A stretch of 64,000 nucleotides of DNA from Bradyrhizobium semiaridum (GCF_020329505.1 NZ_JAGKJJ010000009.1:1-64000); one strand, 5' to 3'; positions 44,634 through 55,130 are shown, numbered from the stretch's first letter. A program made the numbers and translations. Notes: generated from the sequence alone by a model not told the origin.

Positions 44634-46130
44634 ATGTGTCCTGCATCTCTCCTCGAAACTCCGCCGCCGATCGCGACTGAGGCGTTCGTCGATGCCGAGG
44701 CGGCGGTGAGTCGTCTCGAGGAGATCTACGAGCGCAACACCACCTTCCTGCGCGATCGCTTCGAGGCCTATGTCAACGGCGCGCCGCTCGCGGCGCGGGT
44801 GCGCGCGTGTTATCCGTTTGTCCGCATCACGACATCGTCCCACGCGCGGCTCGACTCGCGCCTGTCCTACGGCTTCGTCGCAGGCCCCGGCGTGCACGAG
44901 ACCAGCATCACGCGGCCGGATATTTTCCGGACCTATCTCACCGAGCAGATCGGGCTGCTGATCAAGAACCATGGCGTCGCGGTCGAGATCGGCGAGTCCG
45001 GCGAGCCGATCCCGATCCATTTCGCCTATCGCCGCGATATCAACATCGAGGCGGCGCTGACCATCGCCGACAGCTCGGCGTTCACGCGCTCGCTGCGCGA
45101 CGTGTTCGATACGCCCGATCTCGCCGCGATGGACGATGCGATCGCCGACGGCACGTTCGAGCTGAAGCCCGGCGCGCCCGAGCCACTTGCGCTGTTCCGC
45201 GCGGCGCGCGTCGATTACTCGCTGCGCCGGCTCTATCACTACACCGGCACCGATCCGGAGCACTTCCAGAATTTCGTGATCTTCACCAACTACCAGTTCT
45301 ATGTCGATGCCTTCGTGCAATTGAGCCAGCAGCGCCTCGCGTCGGGCGAGGCGGGACTCGAAGCGTTCATCGCGCCGGGCAATGTGATCACGCGCAACGC
45401 GCGGCTCGGCGGCGGCACCAGCGGGAGCTTTCCCGAGCGCACCCCGCAGATGCCGGCGTTCCATCTCGTCGCGCCCGGCTATCGCGGCATCACGCTGATC
45501 AACATCGGGATCGGTCCGTCGAATGCGCGCAACATCACCGACCACGTCGCGGTGCTGCGTCCGCACGCCTGGCTGATGATCGGCCATTGCGCCGGCCTGC
45601 GCAACACGCAGCGGCTCGGCGACTACGTGCTGGCCCATGGCTATGTGCGCGAGGATCACGTGCTCGATCACGAGCTGCCGCTGTGGGTGCCGATCCCCGC
45701 GCTGGCGGAGATGCAGGTCGCGCTCGAGGAGGCGGTCGGCGAGGTCACTGGCCTCAACGGCTTCGAGCTGAAGCGGCTGATGCGCACGGGCACCGTCGCC
45801 AGCGTCGACAATCGCAACTGGGAGATCAGCGGCCCGCAGGTGATCAGGCGGATGTCGCAGTCGCGCGCCATCGCGCTCGACATGGAATCGGCGGCGATCG
45901 CCGCCAACGGCTATCGCTTCCGCGTGCCCTACGGCACGCTGCTCTGCGTCTCCGACAAGCCGCTGCACGGCGAGATCAAGCTCGCGGGCATGGCGAGCAA
46001 TTTCTACCGCCAGCGCGTCGGCCAGCACCTCGAGATCGGCCTCAAGGCGTTGGAGCGGCTCAAGCAGCAGGAATCCGAACGCCTGCATTCGCGCAAGCTC
46101 AGGAGCTTTGCCGAGGTCGCGTTTCAGTGA
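44634..46130 (+). CDS. amn: AMP nucleosidase
   Basis: The 498-residue enzyme splits AMP into adenine and ribose 5-phosphate. It has the N-terminal AMN region (VRITTSSHARLDSRLSYGFV) and a phosphorylase-fold C-terminus with NIGIGPSNARNITDHVAVLR, GHCAGLRNTQRLGDYVLA and IALDMESAAIAANGYRF. Length matches the family. It probably controls the adenylate pool; the gpt gene at 59876 is the other purine-salvage gene in the window. Confidence 0.94.
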   Translation: MCPASLLETPPPIATEAFVDAEAAVSRLEEIYERNTTFLRDRFEAYVNGAPLAARVRACYPFVRITTSSHARLDSRLSYGFVAGPGVHETSITRPDIFRTYLTEQIGLLIKNHGVAVEIGESGEPIPIHFAYRRDINIEAALTIADSSAFTRSLRDVFDTPDLAAMDDAIADGTFELKPGAPEPLALFRAARVDYSLRRLYHYTGTDPEHFQNFVIFTNYQFYVDAFVQLSQQRLASGEAGLEAFIAPGNVITRNARLGGGTSGSFPERTPQMPAFHLVAPGYRGITLINIGIGPSNARNITDHVAVLRPHAWLMIGHCAGLRNTQRLGDYVLAHGYVREDHVLDHELPLWVPIPALAEMQVALEEAVGEVTGLNGFELKRLMRTGTVASVDNRNWEISGPQVIRRMSQSRAIALDMESAAIAANGYRFRVPYGTLLCVSDKPLHGEIKLAGMASNFYRQRVGQHLEIGLKALERLKQQESERLHSRKLRSFAEVAFQ

Positions 46131-46137
46131 ACTGCTC

Positions 46138-46210
46138 GTCATTCCGGGACTCGCCAACGGGTCGCGCGAATGCGCGCCCGATGCCAGGCTCCGCGAGAAG
46201 CCGGAATCCA
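46138..46210. repeat. Diverged family A palindromic repeat
   Basis: It begins GTCATTCCGGGACTCG and ends AAGCCGGAATCCATTG, with an inner GCGCGAATGCGCGC hairpin. It lies directly before the truncated gene at 46211 and may mark the deletion joint. Confidence 0.6.
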
Positions 46211-46369
46211 TTGGAGGAGAACCCTCTGCTGCTGCGGCTCAAGGAGCTGGAGTCGCTGGAGCGCCTGGTCGAGAAGGTCGGCCGCATCGACTTGCATGCC
46301 GGCAACGGCGAGGGCCTCGATGCGCTGCTGACGCGGCTGGTCCGCCTCAAGGCGCCCGAGAGCGCGTAA
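46211..46369 (+). pseudogene. C-terminal remnant, SPFH/band-7-like tail
   Basis: The 52 codons read EENPLLLRLKELESLERLVE, then KVGRIDLHAGNGEGLDALLT and a short end. This resembles the tail of slipin/stomatin-type proteins, where (E)NPxLLRLKELEALE is common, but I hold the family loosely. No 5' part of such a gene is present; a diverged palindromic repeat precedes it. The intact terminator after it supports a once complete gene. Confidence 0.45.
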
Positions 46370-46375
46370 GAGAAG

Positions 46376-46404
46376 AAGGGCCGCCCACGGGCGGCCTTTC
46401 ATTT
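46376..46404 (+). terminator. Rho-independent terminator after the gene remnant
   Basis: GGCCGCCC (46379-46386) pairs with GGGCGGCC (46389-46396), with an AC loop and a following TTTCATTT. It sits directly after the remnant's stop codon and could also end the amn transcript. Confidence 0.7.
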
Positions 46405-46450
46405 CATTCGGGGACAGCGTTGCTCGACGTATTGCGGTAACCTATCCTCC

Positions 46451-46842
46451 GTCATTCCGGGGCGCGCGAAGCGCGAGCCCGGAATCCATTCATCCAATAT
46501 GTCCGGCGGCAATTTCCGGATACAGATCAAGCCACTGCGGATTCTTCTCTTCAATCAGCCTGATCTTCCAATCCCGTCGCCACTTCTTCAATTCCTTCTC
46601 ATGCGCGATGGCCGTGACTGCATCGTCATAGATCTCGAACCAGACGAGCCTGTCGACCGCGTACCGCTTCGTGAAGCCGGCGACCACCTTGCTCTTGTGC
46701 TCGTAAATTCGCCGCACGATCTCGTTCGTCACACCGAGATACAGCGTGCCGTACTTGTCGCTCGCGAGAAGGTAGACGTAATAGGCCATGAGCAAGCGGC
46801 GGAATGGATTCCGGGCTCGCGCTTCGCGCGCCCCGGAATGAC
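46451..46842. mobile_element. 392-base unit: GIY-YIG gene between perfect 41-base inverted repeats
   Basis: The left arm (46451-46491) and right arm (46802-46842) are exact reverse complements over 41 bases. They are the two halves of the family A palindrome found elsewhere with only about 25 bases between them. Here the space holds one GIY-YIG nuclease gene and almost nothing else; its stop codon overlaps the left arm. The arrangement looks like a mobile or homing unit. Target-site duplications were not identified with confidence. Confidence 0.6.
46490..46789 (-). CDS. Small GIY-YIG endonuclease-like protein
   Basis: The 99-residue protein is a stand-alone GIY-YIG domain of the UPF0213/YhbQ-like size: YYVYLLASDKYGTLYLGVTN (the YVY...YLGV form of the motif), catalytic Arg in EIVRRIYEHKS, and the Glu in HEKELKKWRRDWKIRLI. 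The N-terminal half of the motif is YVY and the second YLG, both within normal variation. It lies between inverted 41-base repeats. I take the ATG at 46789; a TTG at 46795 is also possible. Cleavage of the repeat DNA is a hypothesis. Confidence 0.85.
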   Translation of the reverse strand: MAYYVYLLASDKYGTLYLGVTNEIVRRIYEHKSKVVAGFTKRYAVDRLVWFEIYDDAVTAIAHEKELKKWRRDWKIRLIEEKNPQWLDLYPEIAAGHIG

Positions 46843-46892
46843 GAGGGATGGTAGTGGTGGCTTGCGGAACAAATCAACACGCAACTCAAAAC

Positions 46893-46922
46893 AAAAACCC
46901 CGGCATCGCTGCCGGGGTTTTG
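46893..46922 (-). terminator. Terminator of groEL
   Basis: On the minus strand AAAACCCCGGCA pairs with TGCCGGGGTTTT around a GCGA loop, followed by a T run. It ends about 30 bases beyond the groEL stop. Confidence 0.85.
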
Positions 46923-46951
46923 CATTCCGTGTCTTGCCTGAATGGCCGGAC

Positions 46952-48613
<1,662 letters not shown>

Positions 48614-48635
48614 TTAAACCGGGAGGGAGAGGGGC

Positions 48636-48950
48636 TCAGGCCGCCTTCTTCTTGGAAGCGGGGACGTCGAGGACGCCCATGATGTCGCTTTCCTTCATGA
48701 TCAAGAGGTCTTCACCGTCGATCTTGACTTCGGTGCCGGACCACTTGCCGAACAGCACGCGGTCGCCGACCTGCACGTCGATCGGGATCAGCTTGCCAGC
48801 TTCGTCGCGGCCGCCCGGGCCGACGGCGATGACTTCGCCCTGCGAGGGCTTTTCCTTGGCAGTGTCCGGAATGATGATGCCGCCAGCAGTCTTCTCTTCG
48901 GCGTCGATGCGCTTGACCACGACGCGGTCGTGAAGCGGACGGAATTTCAT
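48636..48950 (-). CDS. groES: Co-chaperonin GroES
   Basis: The 104-residue co-chaperonin begins [20 protein letters not shown] and has the mobile loop region [18 protein letters not shown] and [20 protein letters not shown]. It caps GroEL. It leads the operon, with an AGGAGG-like ribosome site next to the start. Confidence 0.98.
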   Translation of the reverse strand: MKFRPLHDRVVVKRIDAEEKTAGGIIIPDTAKEKPSQGEVIAVGPGGRDEAGKLIPIDVQVGDRVLFGKWSGTEVKIDGEDLLIMKESDIMGVLDVPASKKKAA

Positions 48951-48994
48951 GCAGTCCTCCTAAACATTTGTGGATGCTGTAGATTCTTGAATTG

Positions 48995-49021
48995 TTAGCA
49001 GTCTGACTGGGTGAGTGCCAA
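48995..49021 (-). promoter_or_regulatory. CIRCE-like HrcA operator upstream of groES
   Basis: TTAGCAGTC-N9-GAGTGCCAA matches the CIRCE consensus TTAGCACTC-N9-GAGTGCTAA at all but two positions, with the exact nine-base spacer. It lies 45 bases upstream of the groES start. HrcA would repress here and release on heat shock. The remaining bases up to 49328 show no gene. Confidence 0.75.
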
Positions 49022-49328
49022 TCTGCTGCGCGAGAGATAGGCCAAGGCCGGGCGGCGGGCAAGAGCCTCCTAGCAGAAATTTGGCACTCCAGGAGCACGG
49101 CTGCCAGCATGATTTCAGCATGCTTAACCGGCTGGCCCGCGCGTACGTCGCGCTATTAGCAGACGCGGTAAGCTGCTGCCAGTGCAAGAGTTTTCAACTG
49201 CCCGTTAAACATTTAGGCTTGTGAGGAGTTAGTCGCTTGCGTCACATTTCTCTCATGTGAGCGCATCCATGCCGGTGGTCCGGCGGGCCGGCCCCCATGC
49301 GGATGCGCTCCGTCACAGGAGGTTTGGC

Positions 49329-49619
49329 ATGGACTCGCAGGTTGGTGGGGGCGCTTCCGATGATTTCCGGAAGCAGTTGCTTGGGTACGGTCTGACGACG
49401 GCACAGATCCTTTACCGGATGCCGGATCATCCGGCGCTGCTGCAGACCTACGTCTGGCAGAACTACGACCTGTTCCCGAAATTTCCGGCGCTGCAGGATT
49501 TCCTGGCCTTCTGGCAGGACAAGCTGGAAGGGCCGTTGTTCTCGGTGACGGTGGCGCATTCCAAGCTGATCAAGCCGGCCGAACTGCGCGCCGTCGACGG
49601 TGTCTTCCGGCTGCACTAG
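49329..49619 (+). CDS. usg: Usg family protein
   Basis: The 96-residue protein matches the Usg family found beside trp genes in other rhizobia: FRKQLLGYGLTTAQILYRMP, LLQTYVWQNYDLFPKFP, FWQDKLEGPLFSVTVAHS and the end LRAVDGVFRLH. An excellent AGGAGG ribosome site precedes the ATG at 49329. Its function is unknown, and no tryptophan gene is near. Confidence 0.85.
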   Translation: MDSQVGGGASDDFRKQLLGYGLTTAQILYRMPDHPALLQTYVWQNYDLFPKFPALQDFLAFWQDKLEGPLFSVTVAHSKLIKPAELRAVDGVFRLH

Positions 49620-49751
49620 CGCCGAATTTCAGATCAGTCGTGTGCGCACGCCGAGCAGGGGGGCACGGCGCTTGCGCTGCTTTGCCCACCCAGCGAGGCG
49701 CGGATTGTGCTAGCCTCGCTCCGTCAAGACGACGGGAGGTAAACATAAACA

Positions 49752-50303
49752 ATGGCCAAGCAAAAAGCGGCATCAAGACCCGCAGCCAAGACTGCGGTGC
49801 GGAAGAAATGGACGGGGCTGCGGACAGCAGCCAAATCGACCGCGCGGAAAACCATCAAGTCGAAGGGCCGCGTCTCGGCCGCCAAGAAGCCGGCGAAGGC
49901 CGCAACCAAGGCCCGTCCGAGGCAGCGCGTCGCGATCAGCCATCACCGCGAGGAGGATTTCAAGGCCGACGGCCTGCGCGCTTACGCCAAGTATCGCGAC
50001 CTCGGCATCGCCGCCGCCAGCCATGGCCTCGCGCAAGCGCACGTCATCCGGTTGCAGGGACCGTGCAATCCGGAGGAAGTGTCGAAGCTGCACTTCCACG
50101 ACGTCGAATTCCAGATGGTCTACGTGCTCAAGGGCTGGGTGAAGACCTACATCGAAGGCGAGGGCGAGACACTGATGCAAGAAGGCAGCGCCTGGACCCA
50201 GCCGCCGCGCATCAAGCACATGATCCTGGATTATTCCGACGACGTCGAACTGCTGGAGGTGATCCTGCCGGCCGAATTCAAGACGGTCGAGCTGAAGGCC
50301 TGA
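49752..50303 (+). CDS. Cupin protein with a histone H1-like basic N-terminal tail
   Basis: In this 183-residue protein, the first 60 residues are Lys/Ala/Arg-rich (AKQKAASRPAAKTAVRKK, AAKKPAKAATKARPRQR), like bacterial H1-type tails that bind DNA. Residues 65-183 form a cupin: LHFHDVEFQMVYVLKGWVKT with metal-binding His and Glu, and a second motif ending PPRIKHMILDYSDD. The combination suggests a cupin held at nucleic acid or another acidic surface. Substrate unknown. Confidence 0.8.
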   Translation: MAKQKAASRPAAKTAVRKKWTGLRTAAKSTARKTIKSKGRVSAAKKPAKAATKARPRQRVAISHHREEDFKADGLRAYAKYRDLGIAAASHGLAQAHVIRLQGPCNPEEVSKLHFHDVEFQMVYVLKGWVKTYIEGEGETLMQEGSAWTQPPRIKHMILDYSDDVELLEVILPAEFKTVELKA

Positions 50304-50333
50304 TCGTCCCGGAACGACGGGTGGATGGCTCTC

Positions 50334-50415
50334 GTAGCCCGGATGCAGCGAAGCGAAATCCGGGGCCTGCATCCGCGCAAGAATCCCGGATTGCGCTGCG
50401 CTGCATCCGGGCTAC
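50334..50415. repeat. Palindromic repeat (family B)
   Basis: It starts GTAGCCCGGATGCAGCG and ends CGCTGCATCCGGGCTAC, with an inner imperfect hairpin. It is of the same type as 18281-18367. A family A copy follows. Confidence 0.8.
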
Positions 50416-50436
50416 TGCTTCGCCATCCTCTCCCCG

Positions 50437-50541
50437 TCGTTCCGGGGCGCGCGCAGCGCGAGCCCGGAATCCATTCCTCCACATGGCTTGCGGCCCGATG
50501 GATTCCGGGCTCGACGCTTCGCGTCGCCCCGGAATGACAGC
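50437..50541. repeat. Palindromic repeat (family A), compact copy
   Basis: A near-complete copy: left hairpin GTTCCGGGGCGCGCGCAGC...CCCGGAATCCATT, a 25-base centre, and the inverted right hairpin ending CGCCCCGGAATGACA. It shows what the unit around the GIY-YIG gene looks like without the gene. Confidence 0.8.
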
Positions 50542-50552
50542 GGTGGGCACGG

Positions 50553-51806
50553 TCACGTCATCACTCCGACGATTGCGCCCATCAGGCACGTCGTCAGCGT
50601 GCCCGAGACGATCGACTTCAGTCCGAGCGCGTTGATCTCCTCGCGGCGCTCCGGAGCCATCACGCCGAGGCCGCCGATCATGATGCCGAGGCTGGCGAAG
50701 TTGGCAAAACCGCACATCGCATAGAGCATGATCAGCCGCGAGCGCGGATCGAGCGCGTCGGGACCGAGCTTCGACAGCTCGACATAGGCGATCAGCTCGT
50801 TCAGCACCGTCTTGGTGCCCATCAGGCTTCCGGCCGTGATCGCCTGCGGCCAGGGCAAGCCCATCAGCCAGCACACCGGTGCCATCAGATGGCCGAGCAG
50901 CCGCTGCAGCGAGATCTTTGCGCCGCCGATCTCGGGCAGCAGGCCGATGATCGCGTTGACCAGGTAGACCAGCGCCACCAGCACCAGCAGCAGCGCGACG
51001 ATGTTGAACAGCAGCTCGAGCCCGGTCGTGGTGCCCTTCACGATCGCATCCATCGTCGAGGCGACCGGGACGTCGGGATCGTCGAGCGATCCGCCGGTGC
51101 GGCGGCCGGAGGTTTCCGGCACCATGATCAGGCTAACCAGGATCGCGGCTGGCGCGCCCAGCACCGACGCAATGACGAAATGCGCGGCGGCATCCGGAAT
51201 GAGCGGCGCAAGCAGCGTGGCGTAGAGCACGAGCACGGTGCCTGCGATCCCGGCCATGCCGCCGGTCATCACCAGAAACAATTCGCTGCGGGTCAGCTGC
51301 GCCAGGTAGGGGCGGATGAACAGCGGCGCCTCCACCATGCCGAGGAAGATGTTGGCCGCCGTCGAGAGCCCGACCGCGCCGCCGACGCCGAGCGTGCGCT
51401 CGAGCAGCCAGGCCATGCCGCGCACCACCGGCGGCAGCACCCGCCAGTAGAACAACAGCGTCGTCAGCACGCTCATCACGAGCACGATCGGCAGCGCCTG
51501 GAAGGCGAGGATGAAATCCGAGCCCGGCGTCTTCGGATCGAATGGCAGCGTGCCGCCGCCGACATAGCCGAACACGAAGGCGGTGCCGGCCCGCGTCGCG
51601 GCGCCGATGGTGCCGACCGCCTCGTTGATCGCGCCGAAGGCCTGCGCAACCAGCGGCACCTTGATCAGAACCAGCGCGGTGACCATGGTGACGGCAAGGC
51701 CGATCGCGGCCTGCCGCAGCGACACCATCAGGCGATTCTCGCTGAGCGCCCAGGCGATCAGGAGCAACGCCAGTACGCCGAACGCCGATTGCAATTGCAG
51801 CATCAT
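50553..51806 (-). CDS. Concentrative nucleoside transporter (NupC/CNT family)
   Basis: The 417-residue protein has an N-terminal CNT gate region with GYVGGGTLPFD, the FLGMVEAPLFIRPYLAQL motif for nucleoside/cation binding and FANFASLGIMIGGLG near the end. About ten membrane helices are visible. It should import nucleosides with a cation gradient. It is divergent from the MFS gene. Confidence 0.92.
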   Translation of the reverse strand: MMLQLQSAFGVLALLLIAWALSENRLMVSLRQAAIGLAVTMVTALVLIKVPLVAQAFGAINEAVGTIGAATRAGTAFVFGYVGGGTLPFDPKTPGSDFILAFQALPIVLVMSVLTTLLFYWRVLPPVVRGMAWLLERTLGVGGAVGLSTAANIFLGMVEAPLFIRPYLAQLTRSELFLVMTGGMAGIAGTVLVLYATLLAPLIPDAAAHFVIASVLGAPAAILVSLIMVPETSGRRTGGSLDDPDVPVASTMDAIVKGTTTGLELLFNIVALLLVLVALVYLVNAIIGLLPEIGGAKISLQRLLGHLMAPVCWLMGLPWPQAITAGSLMGTKTVLNELIAYVELSKLGPDALDPRSRLIMLYAMCGFANFASLGIMIGGLGVMAPERREEINALGLKSIVSGTLTTCLMGAIVGVMT

Positions 51807-51918
51807 GTCCCCGAAACATTTCGCGCGATTATGTCAGGGACCTCGCTTGGCGCAATGCTGTTGCGCGTTGGCATTGCCGCCATTGACAAGTTGCAGTCCG
51901 TCGGCCACGCCATCAGCC

Positions 51919-53142
51919 ATGCCCACCGCCACGCCCGTCGGCGCCCGCGATCTGCTCAGCCACCGGCCCTTCCTGTTTTTTCTGTCGTCGCGCAGCCTGT
52001 CGCGCTTCTCCAGCCAGATCGGCGCGGTGGCGATCGGCTGGCAGATCTACGAGCTGACCGGCAGCGCCTTCGACCTCGGCATGGTCGGCCTGATCCAGTT
52101 TCTGCCGACGGCGCTTCTCGTGTTCGTCGCCGGTCATGCCGCCGACCGCTTCGAGCGCAAGCGCGTGGTGCAGGCCTGCCAGTTCGCGGAAGCGCTCACC
52201 GCGCTGCTGCTCGGGTTAAGCACCTTCGCCGGGACGATTTCCGAGGTGCAGATCTTCATCGCCAGCTTCGTGCTCGGAATTGCCGGTGCGTTCGAGAGCC
52301 CGGCGACCGCCGCACTGCTGCCGCTGATCGCGCCGCAGGGCTCGCTGCAGCGGGCGACCGCGATCTCGAGCGGTGCGGCGCAGGTCGCGACCATCACCGG
52401 GCCGGCGCTCGGCGGCTTCGCCTATGCGCTGATGCCGAGCGTGCCCTACGGCGTGATGATGCTGTTCTGGCTGTTCGGCGCGCTGCTGACCAGCGGTATC
52501 GGGCATCTGCCGCAGGCGCCGGTGAAGGACAGCCCGTCGTCTGATGACGTGTTCGCCGGCGTCCGCTTCGTGCGCAGCAATCCGGCGATCCTCGGCACCA
52601 TCTCGCTCGATCTGTTCGCGGTGCTGTTCGGCGGCGTCACCGCGCTGCTGCCGATCTATGCTCGCGACATCCTGCAGACCGGTCCGCTCGGCCTCGGCGT
52701 GCTGCGCGCGGCGCCCGCGGTCGGCGCGCTCTTGATGACGACGGTGCTGGCGCGTCATACGATCAGCCGCCGGGTCGGGATGCGCATGTTCCAGGCGGTG
52801 ATCGTGTTCGGCGTCGCGACGGTGGTGTTCGCGCTGTCGCAATGGATGTGGCTGTCGGCGCTGGCGCTCGCGGTGCTCGGCGCCGCCGACACGATCAGCG
52901 TCGTGATCCGCTTCTCGCTGGTGCAGCTGGCGACGCCGGACGCGATGCGCGGCCGCGTCGGCGCGGTGAACTTCCTGTTCATCAACGCCTCCAACCAGCT
53001 CGGCCAGTTCGAAAGCGGCGTCGCCGCCGCGCTGCTCGGTACCGTGCCATCGGCCGTGCTCGGCGGGCTCGCCACGGTCGCGATCGCGCTGCTCTGGATG
53101 AAGCTGTTCCCGACGCTGCGGAACGTGGAGAAGCTGGAGTAG
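51919..53142 (+). CDS. MFS transporter (EntS-like exporter family)
   Basis: The 407-residue protein has twelve probable membrane helices and the MFS motif A form GHAADRFERKRVV after helix 2. The RSLSRFSSQIGAVAIGWQIY start is typical of the MFS_3/EntS exporters of siderophores and drugs. I chose the ATG at 51919 (MPTATPVGARDLL); the frame is open well upstream but without family-like sequence. Confidence 0.88.
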   Translation: MPTATPVGARDLLSHRPFLFFLSSRSLSRFSSQIGAVAIGWQIYELTGSAFDLGMVGLIQFLPTALLVFVAGHAADRFERKRVVQACQFAEALTALLLGLSTFAGTISEVQIFIASFVLGIAGAFESPATAALLPLIAPQGSLQRATAISSGAAQVATITGPALGGFAYALMPSVPYGVMMLFWLFGALLTSGIGHLPQAPVKDSPSSDDVFAGVRFVRSNPAILGTISLDLFAVLFGGVTALLPIYARDILQTGPLGLGVLRAAPAVGALLMTTVLARHTISRRVGMRMFQAVIVFGVATVVFALSQWMWLSALALAVLGAADTISVVIRFSLVQLATPDAMRGRVGAVNFLFINASNQLGQFESGVAAALLGTVPSAVLGGLATVAIALLWMKLFPTLRNVEKLE

Positions 53143-53165
53143 GGGCAGGGTAGTCTCTATCCACC

Positions 53166-53232
53166 GTCATTGCGAGGAGCGAAGCGACGACGCAATCGGA
53201 GCGATGGATTGCTTCGCTTCGCTCGCAATGAC
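53166..53232. repeat. Palindromic repeat (family D)
   Basis: GTCATTGCGAGGAGCGAAGC is inverted at the other end as GCTTCGCTCGCAATGAC, with a short central part. It follows the MFS gene. Confidence 0.8.
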
Positions 53233-53258
53233 GGAGATCGCGGGGCTAGCTCTGGCCT

Positions 53259-53556
53259 TCCTCGCCCCGCCTGCGGGGAGAGGTCGGATCGCATGCAGCG
53301 AAGCGAAATGCGATCCGGGTGAGGCGGACTCTCCGCGAGTCAGCTCTCACTGTCCTGGGCGCGATTTCGGAATATTGGAAGAGTATCCCTGAGTTGCCCG
53401 ACGTGTCAAGGACGTCGGACGCCGTGTCGAAGTCGGCAGCCCGCCGGCTCCTTTGCATGGGGTTGTTTTCCGTGTTTTGGCAGTGCGCCCCCTGTTGCCG
53501 TCCTCGCGGAGACTCCCCCTCATCCCGACCTTCTCCCCGCAGGCGGGGAGAAGGGG
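53259..53556. repeat. Two opposed family C palindromic repeats
   Basis: One copy lies at 53259-53340 (CCTCGCCCCGCCTGCGGGGA...GTGAGGCGGACTCTCCGCGAG) and one in opposite orientation at 53501-53556 (ending TTCTCCCCGCAGGCGGGGAG). The 160 bases between hold no gene. The second copy could act as terminator for the leftward SDR gene. Confidence 0.7.
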
Positions 53557-53562
53557 AAAGGA

Positions 53563-54327
53563 TCAGCCGCGGCCGACGAACGGCATCTTCGTCGCCATCA
53601 CAGTCATGAACAGCACGTTGGCATCGAGCGGCAGGCTGGCCATGTAGGCGACGGCGTCGCCGACCGCCTTGGCGTCCATGCGCGGCTCGTGCTTGGTGGT
53701 GCCGTCGGGCTGCAGCACGCCGGGGCCATTGACCATGCGGTCGGTCATCGGGGTCGCGGCGTTGCCGATGTCGACCTGGCCGACCGCGATGTCGTACATG
53801 CGGCCGTCGAGGTTGGAGGCCTTGGTCAGGCCGGTGATGGCGTGCTTGGTCGAGGTGTAGGCGGCGGAGAACGGCCGCGGCGCGTGCGCCGAGATCGAGC
53901 CGTTGTTGATGATGCGGCCGCCGCGCGGGTTCTGGTCCTTCATGATGCGGAAGGCGTGCTGCGTGCACAGGAACGGGCCGGTGAGGTTGGTGTTGACCAC
54001 CGCCTGCCATTGCTCGAGCGGCAGGTCCTCGAAGTTCACGGGCGGCGCGCCCATGCCGGCATTGTTGAAGAGCACGTCGAGCCGGCCATAGGTGGTCTTG
54101 ACCTTGTCGAACAGTGCGGCGATCGAGGCCGGGTTCGTCATGTCGGCCGAGACGCACAGGCTCTTGCCGATATTGTCGCCGAGCTTCTTGGTCTCCTCCA
54201 GCATCTCCATGCGGCGCCCGGCGAGCACGACGGTGTAGCCTGCGTTCATCAGCGCGAGCGATGCCGCGCGTCCGACGCCGGTGCCGGCACCGGTGACGAG
54301 CGCGATCTTGTTGGTGGCCTCAGTCAT
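53563..54327 (-). CDS. Short-chain dehydrogenase/reductase
   Basis: The 254-residue SDR has the nucleotide motif [15 protein letters not shown], the NNAG motif at [10 protein letters not shown], the catalytic Ser in [10 protein letters not shown] and the Tyr/Lys pair in [13 protein letters not shown]. An Arg-Arg in LAGRRMEML after the second strand suggests NADP(H). It begins 26 bases after the Anbu gene on the same strand and may be expressed with it, although an SDR is not a standard member of that operon. Confidence 0.92.
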   Translation of the reverse strand: MTEATNKIALVTGAGTGVGRAASLALMNAGYTVVLAGRRMEMLEETKKLGDNIGKSLCVSADMTNPASIAALFDKVKTTYGRLDVLFNNAGMGAPPVNFEDLPLEQWQAVVNTNLTGPFLCTQHAFRIMKDQNPRGGRIINNGSISAHAPRPFSAAYTSTKHAITGLTKASNLDGRMYDIAVGQVDIGNAATPMTDRMVNGPGVLQPDGTTKHEPRMDAKAVGDAVAYMASLPLDANVLFMTVMATKMPFVGRG

Positions 54328-54353
54328 CTGGTTTCCTCTTACTTGGGCTTTGC

Positions 54354-55130
54354 CTATTTGGACTTGGCTTCTTTGGACTTGGCTTCGGTTTCGTTTTTGT
54401 AGGGCGGCCGTGGGATGTTCTGGTGCGCCGCGCGCAGCGCCGCCGACCAGCGCGAGCGCAGGTCGTGGAAATAAGGCTCGCCGGCCTCGATGCGGTGGTT
54501 GAGGTCGGCCTCGCAGGCGTCGCTGCGCACCACCAGCACGTCGATCGGCAGGCCGACGCCGAGGTTGGAGCGCATCGTCGAGTCCATCGAGATCAGCCCG
54601 GTCTTCAGCGCCTCATAGAGCTCGACGTCGTAATGCATGGCGCGGTCGAGCACCGGCTTGCCGTATTTGTGCTCGCCGATCTGCAAGTAGGGCGTGTCGG
54701 TGGTGCATTCGATGAAATTGCCGGCGGTGTAGACCATGAACAGGCGCATCCGCGAGCCCTTAATCTGGCCGCCGAACAGGAACGAGACGTCGAACGAGAT
54801 GTCCTCCGCGCGCAGCGCGTCACCCTCGGTGGCGTGCACGGCGCGGATGGCGCGGCCGATCCGCTGCGCCGCCTGGAACATGGTCGGCGCGTTCATCAGC
54901 GTCTCGCGCTCGCCGGTCTCGGGATTTTCCATCCCCTCGGTCAGGGTCGACAGCACCGACTGGCTGATCGCCAGATTGCCGGCGCTCGCGACCGCCATGA
55001 TGCGCTCGCCGGGCTGCTCGAAGATGTGCAGCTTGCGGAAGGTCGAGACGTTGTCGAGCCCGGCATTGGTGCGGGTATCCGCGATCATGACGAGGCCGTC
55101 TCGCACCAGAATTCCGCAGCAATAGGTCAT
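54354..55130 (-). CDS. Anbu (ancestral beta subunit) proteasome-like peptidase
   Basis: The 258-residue protein starts [20 protein letters not shown], the Anbu pattern in which Thr2 becomes the N-terminal nucleophile after Met removal. The conserved Asp and Lys positions of proteasome beta subunits appear in [11 protein letters not shown] and FRKLHIF. A charged C-terminal tail with repeated KSKEAKSK is unusual. Anbu forms ring or lock-washer assemblies; its natural substrate is unknown. It is the last of four linked genes (ATP-grasp, alpha-E, transglutaminase-like, Anbu) on this strand. Confidence 0.93.
   Translation of the reverse strand: MTYCCGILVRDGLVMIADTRTNAGLDNVSTFRKLHIFEQPGERIMAVASAGNLAISQSVLSTLTEGMENPETGERETLMNAPTMFQAAQRIGRAIRAVHATEGDALRAEDISFDVSFLFGGQIKGSRMRLFMVYTAGNFIECTTDTPYLQIGEHKYGKPVLDRAMHYDVELYEALKTGLISMDSTMRSNLGVGLPIDVLVVRSDACEADLNHRIEAGEPYFHDLRSRWSAALRAAHQNIPRPPYKNETEAKSKEAKSK

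Noticed and set aside
49079..49107. Second CIRCE-like half-site (TTGGCACTC) upstream of groES
   Set aside because: The right half at the correct spacing matches the consensus poorly, so only the element at 48995 is called.
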